Shown: positions 1 to 7,199, counted from the stretch's first letter. The stretch: 13,506 nt of DNA from CAZGRP01 sp964527995 (GCA_964527995.1 CAZGRP010000085.1:1-13506); one strand, 5' to 3'. Numbers and translations: made by a program. Notes: generated from the letters alone by a model not told the origin.

Positions 1-283
1 TTACCAACAAAGCCCTACCGCAAGCCTGGCCCACACCAAACGCTGCCCCGTTGTTTCCTGCGAGCGCCGCCCGACCCCGGGATCAGGCCCTCTCACCAAC
101 GTCTTTGGCATCTAGGATCATCCAATCCGCAATCGCCAGTTGCACGACCTAGCCCATCCCTCTCCGCGACTGCACGGCTGCTACTGCGCCAGCAATGGTA
201 TGGTTCACGCCAAGCATGTCACCAGGGCCCGCAGGCAAGTACAGGATCGGCTGGTATCCAACCTCTCTTGACTTTGGTCACCT

Positions 284-308
284 CGTCCACGGATTGCATC
301 CGTGGACG
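284..308. repeat. Perfect inverted repeat, 11-bp arms, 3-nt loop
   Basis: The left arm cgtccacggat (284-294) and right arm atccgtggacg (298-308) are exact reverse complements around the loop tgc. No T-run follows on either side, so it is not a standard Rho-independent terminator. It could be a protein binding site, an RNA hairpin or the trace of a mobile element. The function is unknown. Confidence 0.75.
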
Positions 309-310
309 CA

Positions 311-336
311 CCGTTGAACGGGGATTTCAAATCCCC
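311..336. repeat. Two abutting odd-length palindromes
   Basis: CCGTT-G-AACGG spans 311-321. GGGGATTT-C-AAATCCCC spans 320-336 and shares two bases with the first. Both are exact around one central base. They begin two bases after the 284-308 hairpin, so three palindromes fill 53 bp. As DNA they look like operator half-sites. As RNA the second could form a stem of six or seven pairs. No adjacent gene start explains them. Confidence 0.65.
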
Positions 337-664
337 CAGTCAGGACGGGATAGCTCCATTCACTGAGAGCGATCAGCAAAGGACAGTCAGGGACCACCGC
401 TATCCTTTGCAAGAGCGTTTCCGACCGTTAAAGGCCGTCCCGCTCGATGCTGCGACGGCTTCAAAGGTCACCTACGTGTCATTCGGGAGAAAATGCCACA
501 GGCCGTGACATGTAAAAGCACAAGATGGAACGGAATGGAAGAAGAATGTATCGAGATGCGCACCTGGTGGGATCGACAACGACTTCTACGACGCTGCAGA
601 AAGCGGGCGCATCCGGACGTCGCAATGGCGGCGCGGCGCCATCCGGATGCGGACCGCATTCGAT

Positions 665-1015
665 TTACTCGGAGAACAGGCCGATGACGTTTCCTTCCGG
701 ATCCTTGAACAGGGCAAAGCTACCGACGTCTGGGATCGGCGTTGGAGGAACGACGGTCTCACCGCCCAACGAACCTGCCTTGTCCAGATACGCCTGCAGA
801 TCGTCCACGTGCACGTAGAACGTGACATAGGACGGCATCTGCCCCCGTGTATCGGCGATGCCCCCGTTGATTCCGCCTTCGCCGCCGGTTTCGATGGCGC
901 CGTAGTTCATCGGGTTGTCGCTGTCGATCTTCCAGTCGAAGACGGTGGCGTAGAAGCTCTTCAGCTTCTCGGCGTCCTTCGCCCCCACCTCAAAGTGTAC
1001 AACGGGCTGGCCCAT
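665..1015 (-). CDS. VOC family protein (glyoxalase/bleomycin-resistance fold)
   Basis: A 116-residue cytoplasmic protein of the vicinal oxygen chelate superfamily, about the usual length for a single-domain member. It opens with PVVHFEVGAKDAEKLKSFY, the typical first beta strand and helix with a candidate metal-binding His7. A second candidate His69 lies in TFYVHVDDLQAYL, and the protein ends with the characteristic FALFKDPEGNVIGLFS. The start is well supported: GGGAGG lies seven bases before the ATG. The family includes glyoxalases, dioxygenases and resistance proteins, and this small subgroup is usually annotated only at fold level, so no substrate is assigned. It stands 199 bp downstream of the glutaredoxin-like gene on the same strand and may have its own promoter. 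Confidence 0.9.
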   Translation of the reverse strand: MGQPVVHFEVGAKDAEKLKSFYATVFDWKIDSDNPMNYGAIETGGEGGINGGIADTRGQMPSYVTFYVHVDDLQAYLDKAGSLGGETVVPPTPIPDVGSFALFKDPEGNVIGLFSE

Positions 1016-1214
1016 GATGGTTCCTCCCTTACTTTGTGAGGTACTTTGAATGGAATCTGTTTGATACTTTACGTGGACTGGCGCAAAGGGTTACAAAAGT
1101 TCACAGCGAGGGTTGCGTCTGTTTCCGGCGGAACACGTGTTGTGTCGCCTGAACGACGTAGCAGGGAGACGAGACTCCAGGAAGGGAGAAGTTTCGACGT
1201 GCAAGAGCTCGGCT

Positions 1215-1688
1215 TCAGGCCGAATTCCGTCCCGCCAGGATGGCCGCAGCCAGCTCACGGCTGGTGGCGTGCCCGATCAAACGCCGGTCTCCCACCTCAA
1301 CCACTGGCACAGAGAAGATGCCCTTGCTGGCGAGGAGGTTGGGCCGCAGGGTGACATCCACCTTTTCCAACGTAAAACCCATCTCGTTCCGCAGCGCCTC
1401 GAGCCGTTCCTCGACGATCGGGCAGAATGGACAGCCCAAGGCGGTGTAGAGCGTGACCTTGATCGGAGCGTGGCCCTCTGCTTGCGCCTGCTGGTCATCC
1501 ACTCGACCATAGCCGAGATAGCGGGAGACTCGCGGGAAGACGCGGACGTATGCCCACTGAACGATCGGCAGCCAGAAGAGCCACAGGACAGCGAACAGAT
1601 AGTCTCCTCGCACCGCGAAAAAGCCCAGGCCGCCGAGATAGATTGCCCAAGAGAGGTAGATGAACACCATCGGACACTGTTGTTTCAT
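1215..1688 (-). CDS. Membrane-anchored glutaredoxin/thioredoxin-fold protein
   Basis: The visible protein is 157 residues. Two hydrophobic stretches (about residues 8-25 and 30-50) are followed by a short linker and, from about residue 75, a glutaredoxin-like domain. The redox motif is Cys86-Pro-Phe-Cys89 (TALGCPFCPIVEERL), and Ser-Val-Pro (Pro128) matches the cis-proline loop of the fold. The likely role is thiol-disulfide exchange at the membrane. The redox domain could face the cytoplasm if both helices form a hairpin, but the topology is not proven. The ATG lies only three bases from the N gap, so the ribosome binding site cannot be seen and a start inside the gap is possible. The upstream neighbour in the same direction is the LytTR regulator beyond the gap. 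Confidence 0.8.
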   Translation of the reverse strand: MKQQCPMVFIYLSWAIYLGGLGFFAVRGDYLFAVLWLFWLPIVQWAYVRVFPRVSRYLGYGRVDDQQAQAEGHAPIKVTLYTALGCPFCPIVEERLEALRNEMGFTLEKVDVTLRPNLLASKGIFSVPVVEVGDRRLIGHATSRELAAAILAGRNSA

Positions 1689-1691
1689 GAT

Positions 1692-1791
1692 NNNNNNNNN
1701 NNNNNNNNNNNNNNNNNNNNNNNNNNNNNNNNNNNNNNNNNNNNNNNNNNNNNNNNNNNNNNNNNNNNNNNNNNNNNNNNNNNNNNNNNNN
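1692..1791. other. Assembly gap of exactly 100 N
   Basis: A run of exactly 100 N is a conventional scaffold placeholder, so the true distance is unknown. It hides the sequence upstream of the glutaredoxin-like gene and downstream of the LytTR regulator, so whether these belong to one operon cannot be judged. Confidence 0.97.
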
Positions 1792-1844
1792 GGAGATCGT
1801 GGCGGGATAGGCGGGTTCAAAGAGGCGACGAACAGACCTCGGGC

Positions 1845-2618
1845 TCAGTCAGGTTCCTTGAGCAGGGAGTTCACCTGGTCGCGATAGCGGCGGCTGGAGG
1901 TGAGTCGAGTGCCGTCGCGCAGGATGATCTGGTATTCACCCTTGAACAACGGCCGCAATTCTTTGATGCGTGCGACATTGACGATTGCAGATCGGCGAAT
2001 GCGGACAAAGCTGTCGGTGCCTAACTTCCCTTCCATCGCGTTCATCGTCTCGCGCAGCAGGTGCGACTCCCGCCCGACATGGAGCGCCACATAGTTGCCC
2101 GCGGCTTCGATCCAGTCGATCTCATCCACGTTCACGAAAAAGATCCGCCCTGCCGATTTCACCACCAGACGCTGCGCGCGCTTCTGCTTCCTTTCGTCCA
2201 GTGCCTCCAGCAACACGGAGAGACGCTGCCGAAGGTCCTGCAACCCTTCGCGCTCGAAAAACCTCCGCGCCCGATCCAGCGTTCTCCGGAAACGCTCCTC
2301 ATCGAAGGGTTTGAGCAGGTAGTCCAGGGCATTGATTTCGAACGCCCGCAGGGCATACTGGTCGTAGGCCGTCACAAACACCACGGCGGGCATCCTTTCG
2401 ACGCCGACCCGTTCGATCACATCAAACCCGCTCAGTTGAGGCATCTGTACGTCCAGCAACACCAGGTCTGGTTCCTTCTCGTGAATGGCCTTGATTGCCT
2501 CACGGCCGTTCCTGCATTCGCCGACGATCTCGACGTCCGGCTCGGAGGCGAGCAGCGTGCGAAGCCCTTCGCGCGCGATCTGCTCATCATCCACAATGAG
2601 AACGCGGATCCTTTGCAT
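1845..2618 (-). CDS. LytTR-family response regulator
   Basis: A 257-residue DNA-binding response regulator. Residues 1-120 form a receiver domain: acidic pair Asp10-Asp11, phosphoacceptor Asp56 in LVLLDVQMP, Thr83 in FVTAYD and Lys103 in LLKPF. Residues about 150-255 form a LytTR domain (DEIDWIEAAGNYVALH, then FVRIRRSAIVN and LRDGTRLTSSRRY), which usually binds pairs of imperfect direct repeats upstream of target promoters. The ATG at 2618 overlaps the kinase stop codon as TGATG. A GTG one codon upstream (2621) is also possible. Translational coupling with the kinase is likely. No target inside the window is evident; the nearest downstream sequence is lost in the N gap. Confidence 0.95.
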   Translation of the reverse strand: MQRIRVLIVDDEQIAREGLRTLLASEPDVEIVGECRNGREAIKAIHEKEPDLVLLDVQMPQLSGFDVIERVGVERMPAVVFVTAYDQYALRAFEINALDYLLKPFDEERFRRTLDRARRFFEREGLQDLRQRLSVLLEALDERKQKRAQRLVVKSAGRIFFVNVDEIDWIEAAGNYVALHVGRESHLLRETMNAMEGKLGTDSFVRIRRSAIVNVARIKELRPLFKGEYQIILRDGTRLTSSRRYRDQVNSLLKEPD

Positions 2619-3790
2619 CACTCGTCGTCGACTCGATTTTGATTCGTCTCAGCCTGTTCTTCCTCGCGGAAGGGCAACGTAATCGACACCTCGAGCCCAC
2701 CACCGTCCGCATTGCCGAGTTCGAAGCGGTGCGCGGTGCCATAAAGCTGTTCCAGCCGCTTTTGCGTGTTGGTCAATCCGATTCCCCGTCTAAGCCTGAC
2801 CTTATCGCCATCCGAAATCCCCGGGCCATTGTCTCTCACCGTGAGGCGAAGCGAGCCATCCACACGTTTTACGAAAAGCTCGATACGGCCACCCTCTTCT
2901 TGCTCCGCGATGCCGTGCCGGAGCGCGTTCTCCACGATCGGTTGCAGGATGAGGTTCGGCACGCGCGCATCCAATGTCTGCGGGTCGATCTCCAGGTGGA
3001 CAGTGAGGCGGTCCTGAAAACGAACCTGCTCGATTTCGAGATATTGCTTCAGGAAGTCCAATTCCTGCTTCAGCGGGACCTCCTGGGCTCCAATGTTTTC
3101 AAGAGTCAGCCGCAGCAGGTCGCTCAGCCGGCTGATCATCCGATTGGCAGCCTTCGGGTCCTTGAGGTTGAGCATGGCAATGGTGTGCAGCGTGTTGAAC
3201 AGGAAATGCGGGTGAAGTTGCATCTTGAGCGCCTGCAACTGAGCCTGCGCCAACTGCGCTTCCAGTTGAGAGGCCTTGAGCTCGCGGTCGCGGAACCTGC
3301 GGTAGAAGTTGTAGGCATGGCCGATGCCCACAAACGTGGCATAGGTGACCAGATTGAAGTACAGCATCATGGTGTAGAGGGAAGACGCGGACGCGCTGTT
3401 GACTACCTCTCCCTGGTAGAACAGCCGAATCAGACCCAGGTCAAGGCCGAACTTCAGGATCGCAAAGGCGACGCCGATCACGGCATACAGCAAAACTCCC
3501 CGCACCCACCGCTGCCGCTCGATAGGCAACCGCGCGGTGAGCTGTTTGACAATCAATGAACCGAGGAGTGTCCAGCTATACCATTGCGTCAACCCGATGC
3601 GGAATGCTTGCTGCCAGGTGAGAGGGCTGCCGGTGTAGGCATAAATGAAATAGATCAACCCGGAAAAGCTGAAGCCCAGGATGATGATGCCCAGCCCCAT
3701 CCACAGGCCTCGGCGCAGCTCATGACGGAGCTTCTCCCGGGTCCAGTTTGATGGCTTGAAACATGAGGGCAGGAGCGTTTGAACGTTCAT
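2618..3790 (-). CDS. LytS-type sensor histidine kinase
   Basis: A 390-residue membrane sensor kinase. About four transmembrane segments lie near residues 28-50, 68-84, 95-120 and 138-158, with no large extracytoplasmic domain between them. A coiled segment (165-190) leads into the His_kinase domain of the LytS/YehU group: LHPHFLFNTLHTIAML, with His195 the expected phosphoacceptor. The ATPase part follows, with the N box ILQPIVENALRHGI (Asn288) and G box VRDNGPGIS (about 319-326). With so little sensory domain, the signal is probably read within the membrane. It phosphorylates the LytTR regulator that follows with a one-base overlap. The ribosome binding site is weak. The DUF4287 gene ends 29 bp upstream, so read-through from that gene is plausible. 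Confidence 0.94.
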   Translation of the reverse strand: MNVQTLLPSCFKPSNWTREKLRHELRRGLWMGLGIIILGFSFSGLIYFIYAYTGSPLTWQQAFRIGLTQWYSWTLLGSLIVKQLTARLPIERQRWVRGVLLYAVIGVAFAILKFGLDLGLIRLFYQGEVVNSASASSLYTMMLYFNLVTYATFVGIGHAYNFYRRFRDRELKASQLEAQLAQAQLQALKMQLHPHFLFNTLHTIAMLNLKDPKAANRMISRLSDLLRLTLENIGAQEVPLKQELDFLKQYLEIEQVRFQDRLTVHLEIDPQTLDARVPNLILQPIVENALRHGIAEQEEGGRIELFVKRVDGSLRLTVRDNGPGISDGDKVRLRRGIGLTNTQKRLEQLYGTAHRFELGNADGGGLEVSITLPFREEEQAETNQNRVDDE

Positions 3791-3819
3791 GATCGGGCCG
3801 GTCCGACAAAAGCGACTCG

Positions 3820-4461
3820 CTAAGCGTCAAGATCGTAGGCGATCCGCAGCCACTCCTTCACCTCGTCGTCGATGTCCTCGACCGAGGTGAGTGCGAAACG
3901 ATGTGTGATGCGGTCGCCCCTGGCAAGGCCGCCGGTGTCGATCAGACGCTCGCTGAGCGGCCGCGGGCAGCTCTTCAGGGCCAGACCGAGATCGATGCGC
4001 GTGCGCGTCGCAGGTTTGACCTGAGCGAAAACGTGATTACGATAAAGGGGTACCATGGTCTTGCAGGGACAAATCTTGACGTCGTCGCCGAGCGACCGGG
4101 CCAGCCGGATCAGCTCATCGTGGATGGGGCGTAAACCAGCCTTCGCGCCCGAAAACATCGCCTCGACATATCTCGGCGCAGCCTTCAAATAGGCTTCCTC
4201 ATCGTTTTCTTCATCAATCCCGCCCTCGGCTCGCTGTGCGATCAGGGCGGCCGTCGTGCCGCCGAGCTTGAATTCCTTCTTGAGCCAGGCACGGCGTTCT
4301 TTCTCTCCAACGGGCCCGGACTCTTCTACCAGGCGAACCCATTCGTCGATGGATTTGCCGGTCTTGTCAGGCAGGTTGTTAATGATGGCCTGTGCGTAGG
4401 CTACCGAAGGGTGAACACTGTAGAGAGATTCCGTGCTAGTCGAATTTGATTTCTGCAGCAT
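3820..4461 (-). CDS. DUF4287/DUF5655 domain protein
   Basis: A 213-residue soluble protein of unknown function. Residues about 16-75 match the DUF4287 pattern (NNLPDKTGKSIDEWVRLVEE, then ERRAWLKKEFKLGGTTAALIA). Residues about 95-210 match DUF5655 (ICPCKTMVPLYRNHVFAQVK, DLGLALK and the closing VKEWLRIAYD). This two-domain order is common in uncharacterised bacterial proteins, and no catalytic activity should be assumed. AGGGAG lies eight bases before the ATG and supports the start. It sits 72 bp after the putative end of the DUF5615 toxin and 29 bp before the sensor kinase, all on the same strand. The neighbourhood does not reveal a function. Confidence 0.85.
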   Translation of the reverse strand: MLQKSNSTSTESLYSVHPSVAYAQAIINNLPDKTGKSIDEWVRLVEESGPVGEKERRAWLKKEFKLGGTTAALIAQRAEGGIDEENDEEAYLKAAPRYVEAMFSGAKAGLRPIHDELIRLARSLGDDVKICPCKTMVPLYRNHVFAQVKPATRTRIDLGLALKSCPRPLSERLIDTGGLARGDRITHRFALTSVEDIDDEVKEWLRIAYDLDA

Positions 4462-4533
4462 GGACAGTGCTCCCTGATTTGCCTTTCGGGAAAATCTGTG
4501 TCCGTCACACCATGTAAGCGTCGTCGCGGGTCC

Positions 4534-4714
4534 TTAAAGCGGCAGGATTGCACTCTGTTGACCAAGTCTTCAGGCTCCGCCGCTTTCGCGATAAGTTCCA
4601 GGTCNNNNNNNNNNNNNNNNNNNNNNNNNNNNNNNNNNNNNNNNNNNNNNNNNNNNNNNNNNNNNNNNNNNNNNNNNNNNNNNNNNNNNNNNNNNNNNNN
4701 NNNNCAATCGCCAT
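4534..4714 (-). pseudogene. DUF5615 PIN-like toxin, interrupted by gap and apparent frameshift
   Basis: Only the two ends are visible. The ATG at 4714 overlaps the antitoxin stop codon as TAATG and encodes Met-Ala-Ile before the N gap. Beyond the gap, 4604 downwards reads DLELIAKAAEPEDLVNRVQ, the usual C-terminal region of DUF5615 proteins, which are PIN-like predicted ribonucleases. The frame then runs on without a stop. Restoring one base near 4546-4549 gives VQFLPL and a stop at 4534, the normal family ending. Family members have about 110-120 residues, and only about 26 are visible here, so the real missing length is probably nearer 270 bp than 100. Either the gene is decayed or the assembly lost a base beside the gap. 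Confidence 0.7.
4605..4704. other. Assembly gap of exactly 100 N
   Basis: This second placeholder run of 100 N lies inside the DUF5615 toxin gene. The two flanks fit the start and end of one toxin gene, which supports the scaffold join but suggests the true gap is longer than 100 bp. Confidence 0.97.
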
Positions 4715-5027
4715 TAGACGAGCCCCTTAGCCTTCAATCGAGCCAGTAGAGGTGAAGGCTCTGTCGTCTCCTGGATTCGATCCACGAATTCAAGCCGTCG
4801 CTCGATTTCTTGATCTAACTCTTCCTGTGGTCCCAGTAGTAGGCCGGGGCTGAGTGAATCTGCCCCAACGACAGATAGGGATGCTGGAAGTGCAGCTCTT
4901 CAGGGCTCCAACCGTAGGCGATTTTTTCCAGAACGAGTTCAATCACCTTCATATTTGTCCCGGAAATAATCGGAACACCTGCCTCGTCGAGGAGGACGTG
5001 TTCATACCGTGTTTCGACAACAGACAT
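4714..5027 (-). pseudogene. DUF433 antitoxin, one-base frameshift near its C-terminus
   Basis: From ATG 5027 the protein begins MSVVETRYEHVLLDEAGVPI and continues with ISGTNMKVIELVLEKIAYGW, SPEELHFQHPYLSLGQIHSA and AYYWDH, the DUF433 fold used by antitoxins paired with DUF5615 toxins. As sequenced, the frame stops at 4815 after HRKS. Restoring one base near 4825-4828 turns this into DHQEELDQEIERRLEFVDRI, then LLARLKAKGLV and a stop at 4714, the usual family C-terminus, giving 104 residues. Start 5027 is preferred over the ATG at 5039 because GAGG lies seven bases upstream and the family starts there. In vivo it would neutralise the toxin and probably repress the operon. Confidence 0.82.
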
Positions 5028-5084
5028 TGGCAACCTCATTCTCTGCGATTGCTATGATAGCCAACGCTCCAACGACCGCTGGCT

Positions 5085-5186
5085 TCACGCAAGCGGTACG
5101 GAGATGATTCGCCCATCATCAAGATCAACCGACAGAGAGTCTTCGGTAACCATCACCTGTTTCGCCTTGGCAGTCTTTTTTAGTCG
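5085..5186 (-). pseudogene. DUF2442 N-terminal fragment
   Basis: The reading frame from 5186 gives LKKTAKAKQVMVTEDSLSV and then DLDDGRIISVPLA, followed by TGA at 5085. This matches the first third of DUF2442 proteins, where SVPLA is normally followed by a WYPRL-like stretch and about 40 more residues. The visible piece has an ATG only at 5153, inside the conserved region, and a stop codon at 5189 upstream, so both the native start and the C-terminal part are missing. DUF2442 genes often pair with DUF4160 genes in toxin-antitoxin-like modules; no DUF4160 gene is seen upstream. It is probably a relic, although expression of a 22-residue peptide cannot be excluded. Confidence 0.65.
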
Positions 5187-5201
5187 TTAAAGCCCCAATT
5201 C

Positions 5202-5259
5202 GTAGTACAGTTGGCGTGGCTAGCCATTGATCTGATCATCTACAGTCGCAATGTACTAC
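5202..5259. repeat. Inverted repeat GTAGTACA / TGTACTAC
   Basis: Exact 8-bp arms lie at 5202-5209 and 5252-5259, separated by 42 bp. The right arm overlaps the proposed -10 element and the left arm would lie within the first part of the transcript. This is the arrangement expected for a pair of operator sites. An antitoxin-type repressor is a possible binder, by inference only. Confidence 0.45.
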
Positions 5260-5279
5260 AACGTCTCTTTGAATGTCAA
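5250..5279 (-). promoter_or_regulatory. Candidate sigma-70 promoter for the toxin-antitoxin remnant
   Basis: On the minus strand a perfect TTGACA (5279-5274) is followed after 18 bp by TACATT (5255-5250), four of six matches to the -10 consensus. Transcription would start near 5243 and run through the DUF2442 fragment into the DUF433/DUF5615 pair. No competing gene start lies between. Confidence 0.5.
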
Positions 5280-5521
5280 CTCTTTTGTTTTCCCGGGTAT
5301 TCGAAACCCGGCCAGAATCGAGTCCGCCTGCAGAAGAAGCGGGATCCAACCAGGAAAGATTCCCTCAAAGTGAGGAGCGGAAACGAAGGTCGTGACAAGG
5401 TGGGCCACGCTTTCCGAGAAATCAGGCACACACCAGCCACAGGAGGTGGGCGCCCGCATCGACCCAGCAGCACGATAAGCAAGTCCGACTTCTTTTCAAG
5501 CAGAGGGCCGTCCGTTCAGGC

Positions 5522-6265
5522 TCACTCCCACCGAAACGTCTTCGCCGACACAGCGACACCTACCACCAGAATGCCCGTCAGGACGGCGACCTCGGTCAGA
5601 TGCTGCCCCCATGCGTCGCCTACCCACAAGCCGCGCAGCAGGGTCACCACATGGGTCAGCGGCAAAATCTGTGCATATCGCCGGATGGTTTCCGGCAGCA
5701 CTTCGAGGGGGATGGTTGCACCGGTGAGAAAGAGCATCGGATAGAAAAGCACCAGCGCCACAATGTTCGCGCTGCGTGCCGTAGGTGTGACCCCAGCCAG
5801 GACGAAGCCGAGGGCAAAAAAGCTCAGGCTGCTGAGCACGAACGCCAGCGATACGCTCCAAGGGTTGCCGGCAAACCGCAGGCCGTAGACCAGCTTGCCC
5901 GCAAGCACCAACAGAGCCATGCCGGCGGCCGTCATCAGGAAAATCACCACCACCTGCGAGCTCAGAATGGCCTGCGGCCGCAGCGGCGTGGCCTGAAGCC
6001 GGCGCAGAATCCCGAGCTCTCGATACGACGCCATGATCACCGTCAGCGACAGCAGGCCACTGGTCGCAATGATCAGCGCCGTGTACGCCGGCACCGACAC
6101 GTCGACGGAGCCGAACCCGCCGAAGAACGGCGTCGGATCGTTGCCGTAGATGCTGCCGAAGAGAAACAGCATCATCAGCGGAAACACCAGGGTGAAAAAG
6201 GCAGCGAACGGCTCCCGCAGGAAGAGCTTGATCTCAACCCAGGTCAGTTTCGCCAAGCCGCGCAT
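5522..6265 (-). CDS. ABC-2 type transporter permease
   Basis: A 247-residue integral membrane protein with about six hydrophobic segments (near residues 22-40, 58-80, 102-128, 137-158, 166-185 and 225-243). The conserved feature of drug and lipid exporters of the ABC-2 family is present: the loop YRELGILRRLQATPLRP (about 81-97), which contacts the ATPase. The segment FYPMLFLTGATIPLEVLP is also typical. The start at 6265 is chosen because GGAGG lies seven bases upstream, overlapping the end of the ATPase gene; longer in-frame starts would overlap the ATPase. It forms the exporter with the ATPase encoded 13 bp upstream. The substrate is unknown: antimicrobial peptide, drug or envelope component are all possible. 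Confidence 0.93.
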   Translation of the reverse strand: MRGLAKLTWVEIKLFLREPFAAFFTLVFPLMMLFLFGSIYGNDPTPFFGGFGSVDVSVPAYTALIIATSGLLSLTVIMASYRELGILRRLQATPLRPQAILSSQVVVIFLMTAAGMALLVLAGKLVYGLRFAGNPWSVSLAFVLSSLSFFALGFVLAGVTPTARSANIVALVLFYPMLFLTGATIPLEVLPETIRRYAQILPLTHVVTLLRGLWVGDAWGQHLTEVAVLTGILVVGVAVSAKTFRWE

Positions 6266-6278
6266 CACCACACCTCCA

Positions 6279-7199
6279 TCAGTCTCGCATCTCACGGCCG
6301 GTGACCGCCAGGAAGACATCTTCCAGGTTCGGCTGCTCGGTTCTCAAATCGCGAAAATGGCAGCCGTTGGAAGTCAGAGCATTCACCACGCCGACGACCA
6401 GGCGATCGTCCCGTCCATAGACGACGATCCTCTCTCCGATCCGTTCAACCCTCGATACACCCGGTACGGCGCTCAGCTCCGCCGGATTGAAGCCGCCATC
6501 CACCGTGAACACCACACGGTTCTCGGCACCGAGGCTGCGGATCAGGTTCTCAGGAGAGTCGAGAGCAACGATGCGGCCATGGTCCACGATGGCGACGCGG
6601 TCGCACAGCCGCTCCGCCTCCTCCATGAAATGCGTGGTCAGAAACACGGTCTTTCCCCGGGCACGTACGTCCCGCACCAGGTCCCACATGGCATGCCGCG
6701 CCTGCGGGTCCAATCCGGTTGTCAGTTCGTCCAGGAAAACCAGCTCCGGGTCGTTGATCAACGCCAGAGCGATGAAAAGGCGCTGCTTCTGGCCGCCCGA
6801 GAGCTTGGCAAAGGGAGCGCGCAGTTTGTCCGCAAGTCCGAGCTGCTCGGCCAGCGCCCGCCAGTCGACGGTCCGGGGATACAAGGACGAAAAGAGATCC
6901 AGGGCCTCCCACACACGCAGGCGGCTCTGCAACGTCGATTCTTGCAACTGAATGCCGATGTGGGCTCGTAGCTGGTAGCCGTCGCGTTCCGGGTCCAGGC
7001 CCAGCACCTCGACGCGTCCTCCATCGCGGTGGCGAAGCCCCTCGATGCACTCGATCGTGGTCGTCTTGCCGGCGCCGTTGGGCCCCACCATGCCGAAGAT
7101 CTCGCCTTCGAAGACCTCCAGCGTCACATCATCCACTGCCACCAACGAGCCGTACGTCTTGCGCAGATGTTCGACCTGGATCACGCCATCTTTTGCCAT
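6279..7199 (-). CDS. ABC transporter ATP-binding protein
   Basis: A 306-residue ATPase of the DrrA/CcmA-like export group. Walker A is GPNGAGKT (39-46), the Q loop lies in IGIQLQES (about 81-88), the signature is LSGGQ (133-137), Walker B is LVFLDE (153-158) and the switch His190 is in FLTTH. The C-terminal extension from about 228 to 306, with NLEDVFLAVTGREMRD at the end, is typical of ATPases serving ABC-2 exporters. AGGAG lies seven bases before the ATG. A 128-bp spacer separates it from the HEAT-like gene upstream and holds a hairpin next to the ribosome binding site. It energises the permease encoded directly downstream. Confidence 0.96.
   Translation of the reverse strand: MAKDGVIQVEHLRKTYGSLVAVDDVTLEVFEGEIFGMVGPNGAGKTTTIECIEGLRHRDGGRVEVLGLDPERDGYQLRAHIGIQLQESTLQSRLRVWEALDLFSSLYPRTVDWRALAEQLGLADKLRAPFAKLSGGQKQRLFIALALINDPELVFLDELTTGLDPQARHAMWDLVRDVRARGKTVFLTTHFMEEAERLCDRVAIVDHGRIVALDSPENLIRSLGAENRVVFTVDGGFNPAELSAVPGVSRVERIGERIVVYGRDDRLVVGVVNALTSNGCHFRDLRTEQPNLEDVFLAVTGREMRD

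Larger units (their letters stand above)
1..664. other. Region without a supported gene
   Basis: No open frame here has family-like content, a good ribosome binding site and sensible length together. On the minus strand, between about 216 and 1, one frame reads fairly like protein (around ATG at 216) but is broken by two stop codons within about 45 codons. It could be a decayed gene, and I do not recognise it. Short frames overlapping 302-660 look like chance frames. The notable structures are the palindromes at 284-336, listed separately. The region lies downstream of the VOC gene, so it is the 3' flank of that transcript. Confidence 0.5.
5190..5521. other. Intergenic region between ABC permease and toxin-antitoxin remnant
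   Basis: This stretch holds the candidate promoter and inverted repeat at 5202-5279 and a hairpin at 5293-5311 (arms ccgggt and acccgg, 7-nt loop). On the minus strand a frame from about 5459 to 5256 includes protein-like text (GFRIPGKTKELTFKETL at the end), but I cannot assign it to a family. It may be the tail of a lost gene or a chance frame. I see no clear terminator after the permease. Confidence 0.45.

Noticed and set aside
256..319. Possible integron attC site: atccaac at 256-262 and gttgaac at 313-319 match the RYYYAAC and GTTRRRY cores with a hairpin between.
   Set aside because: The internal hairpin is off-centre by about 8 bp, the sequences next to the two cores do not pair, and no integrase or cassette structure is present.
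1030..1070. Three copies of tacttt upstream of the VOC gene as a possible operator.
   Set aside because: The hexamer is short and the spacing irregular (12 and 23 bp), so chance is a sufficient explanation.
2639..3559. Long plus-strand open frame of about 300 codons opposite the sensor kinase.
   Set aside because: It is the antisense shadow of a clearly recognisable kinase in GC-rich DNA and has no family-like content.
4505..4749. Short open frames running through the N gap.
   Set aside because: They exist only because N codons cannot contain stops; the true content here is the DUF5615 gene in another frame.
5293..5311. Hairpin with an ATTCGAA loop resembling a tRNA T-arm, which could mark an integration site.
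   Set aside because: The loop is shifted by one base from the T-loop consensus, and no acceptor, D or anticodon arm can be built around it.
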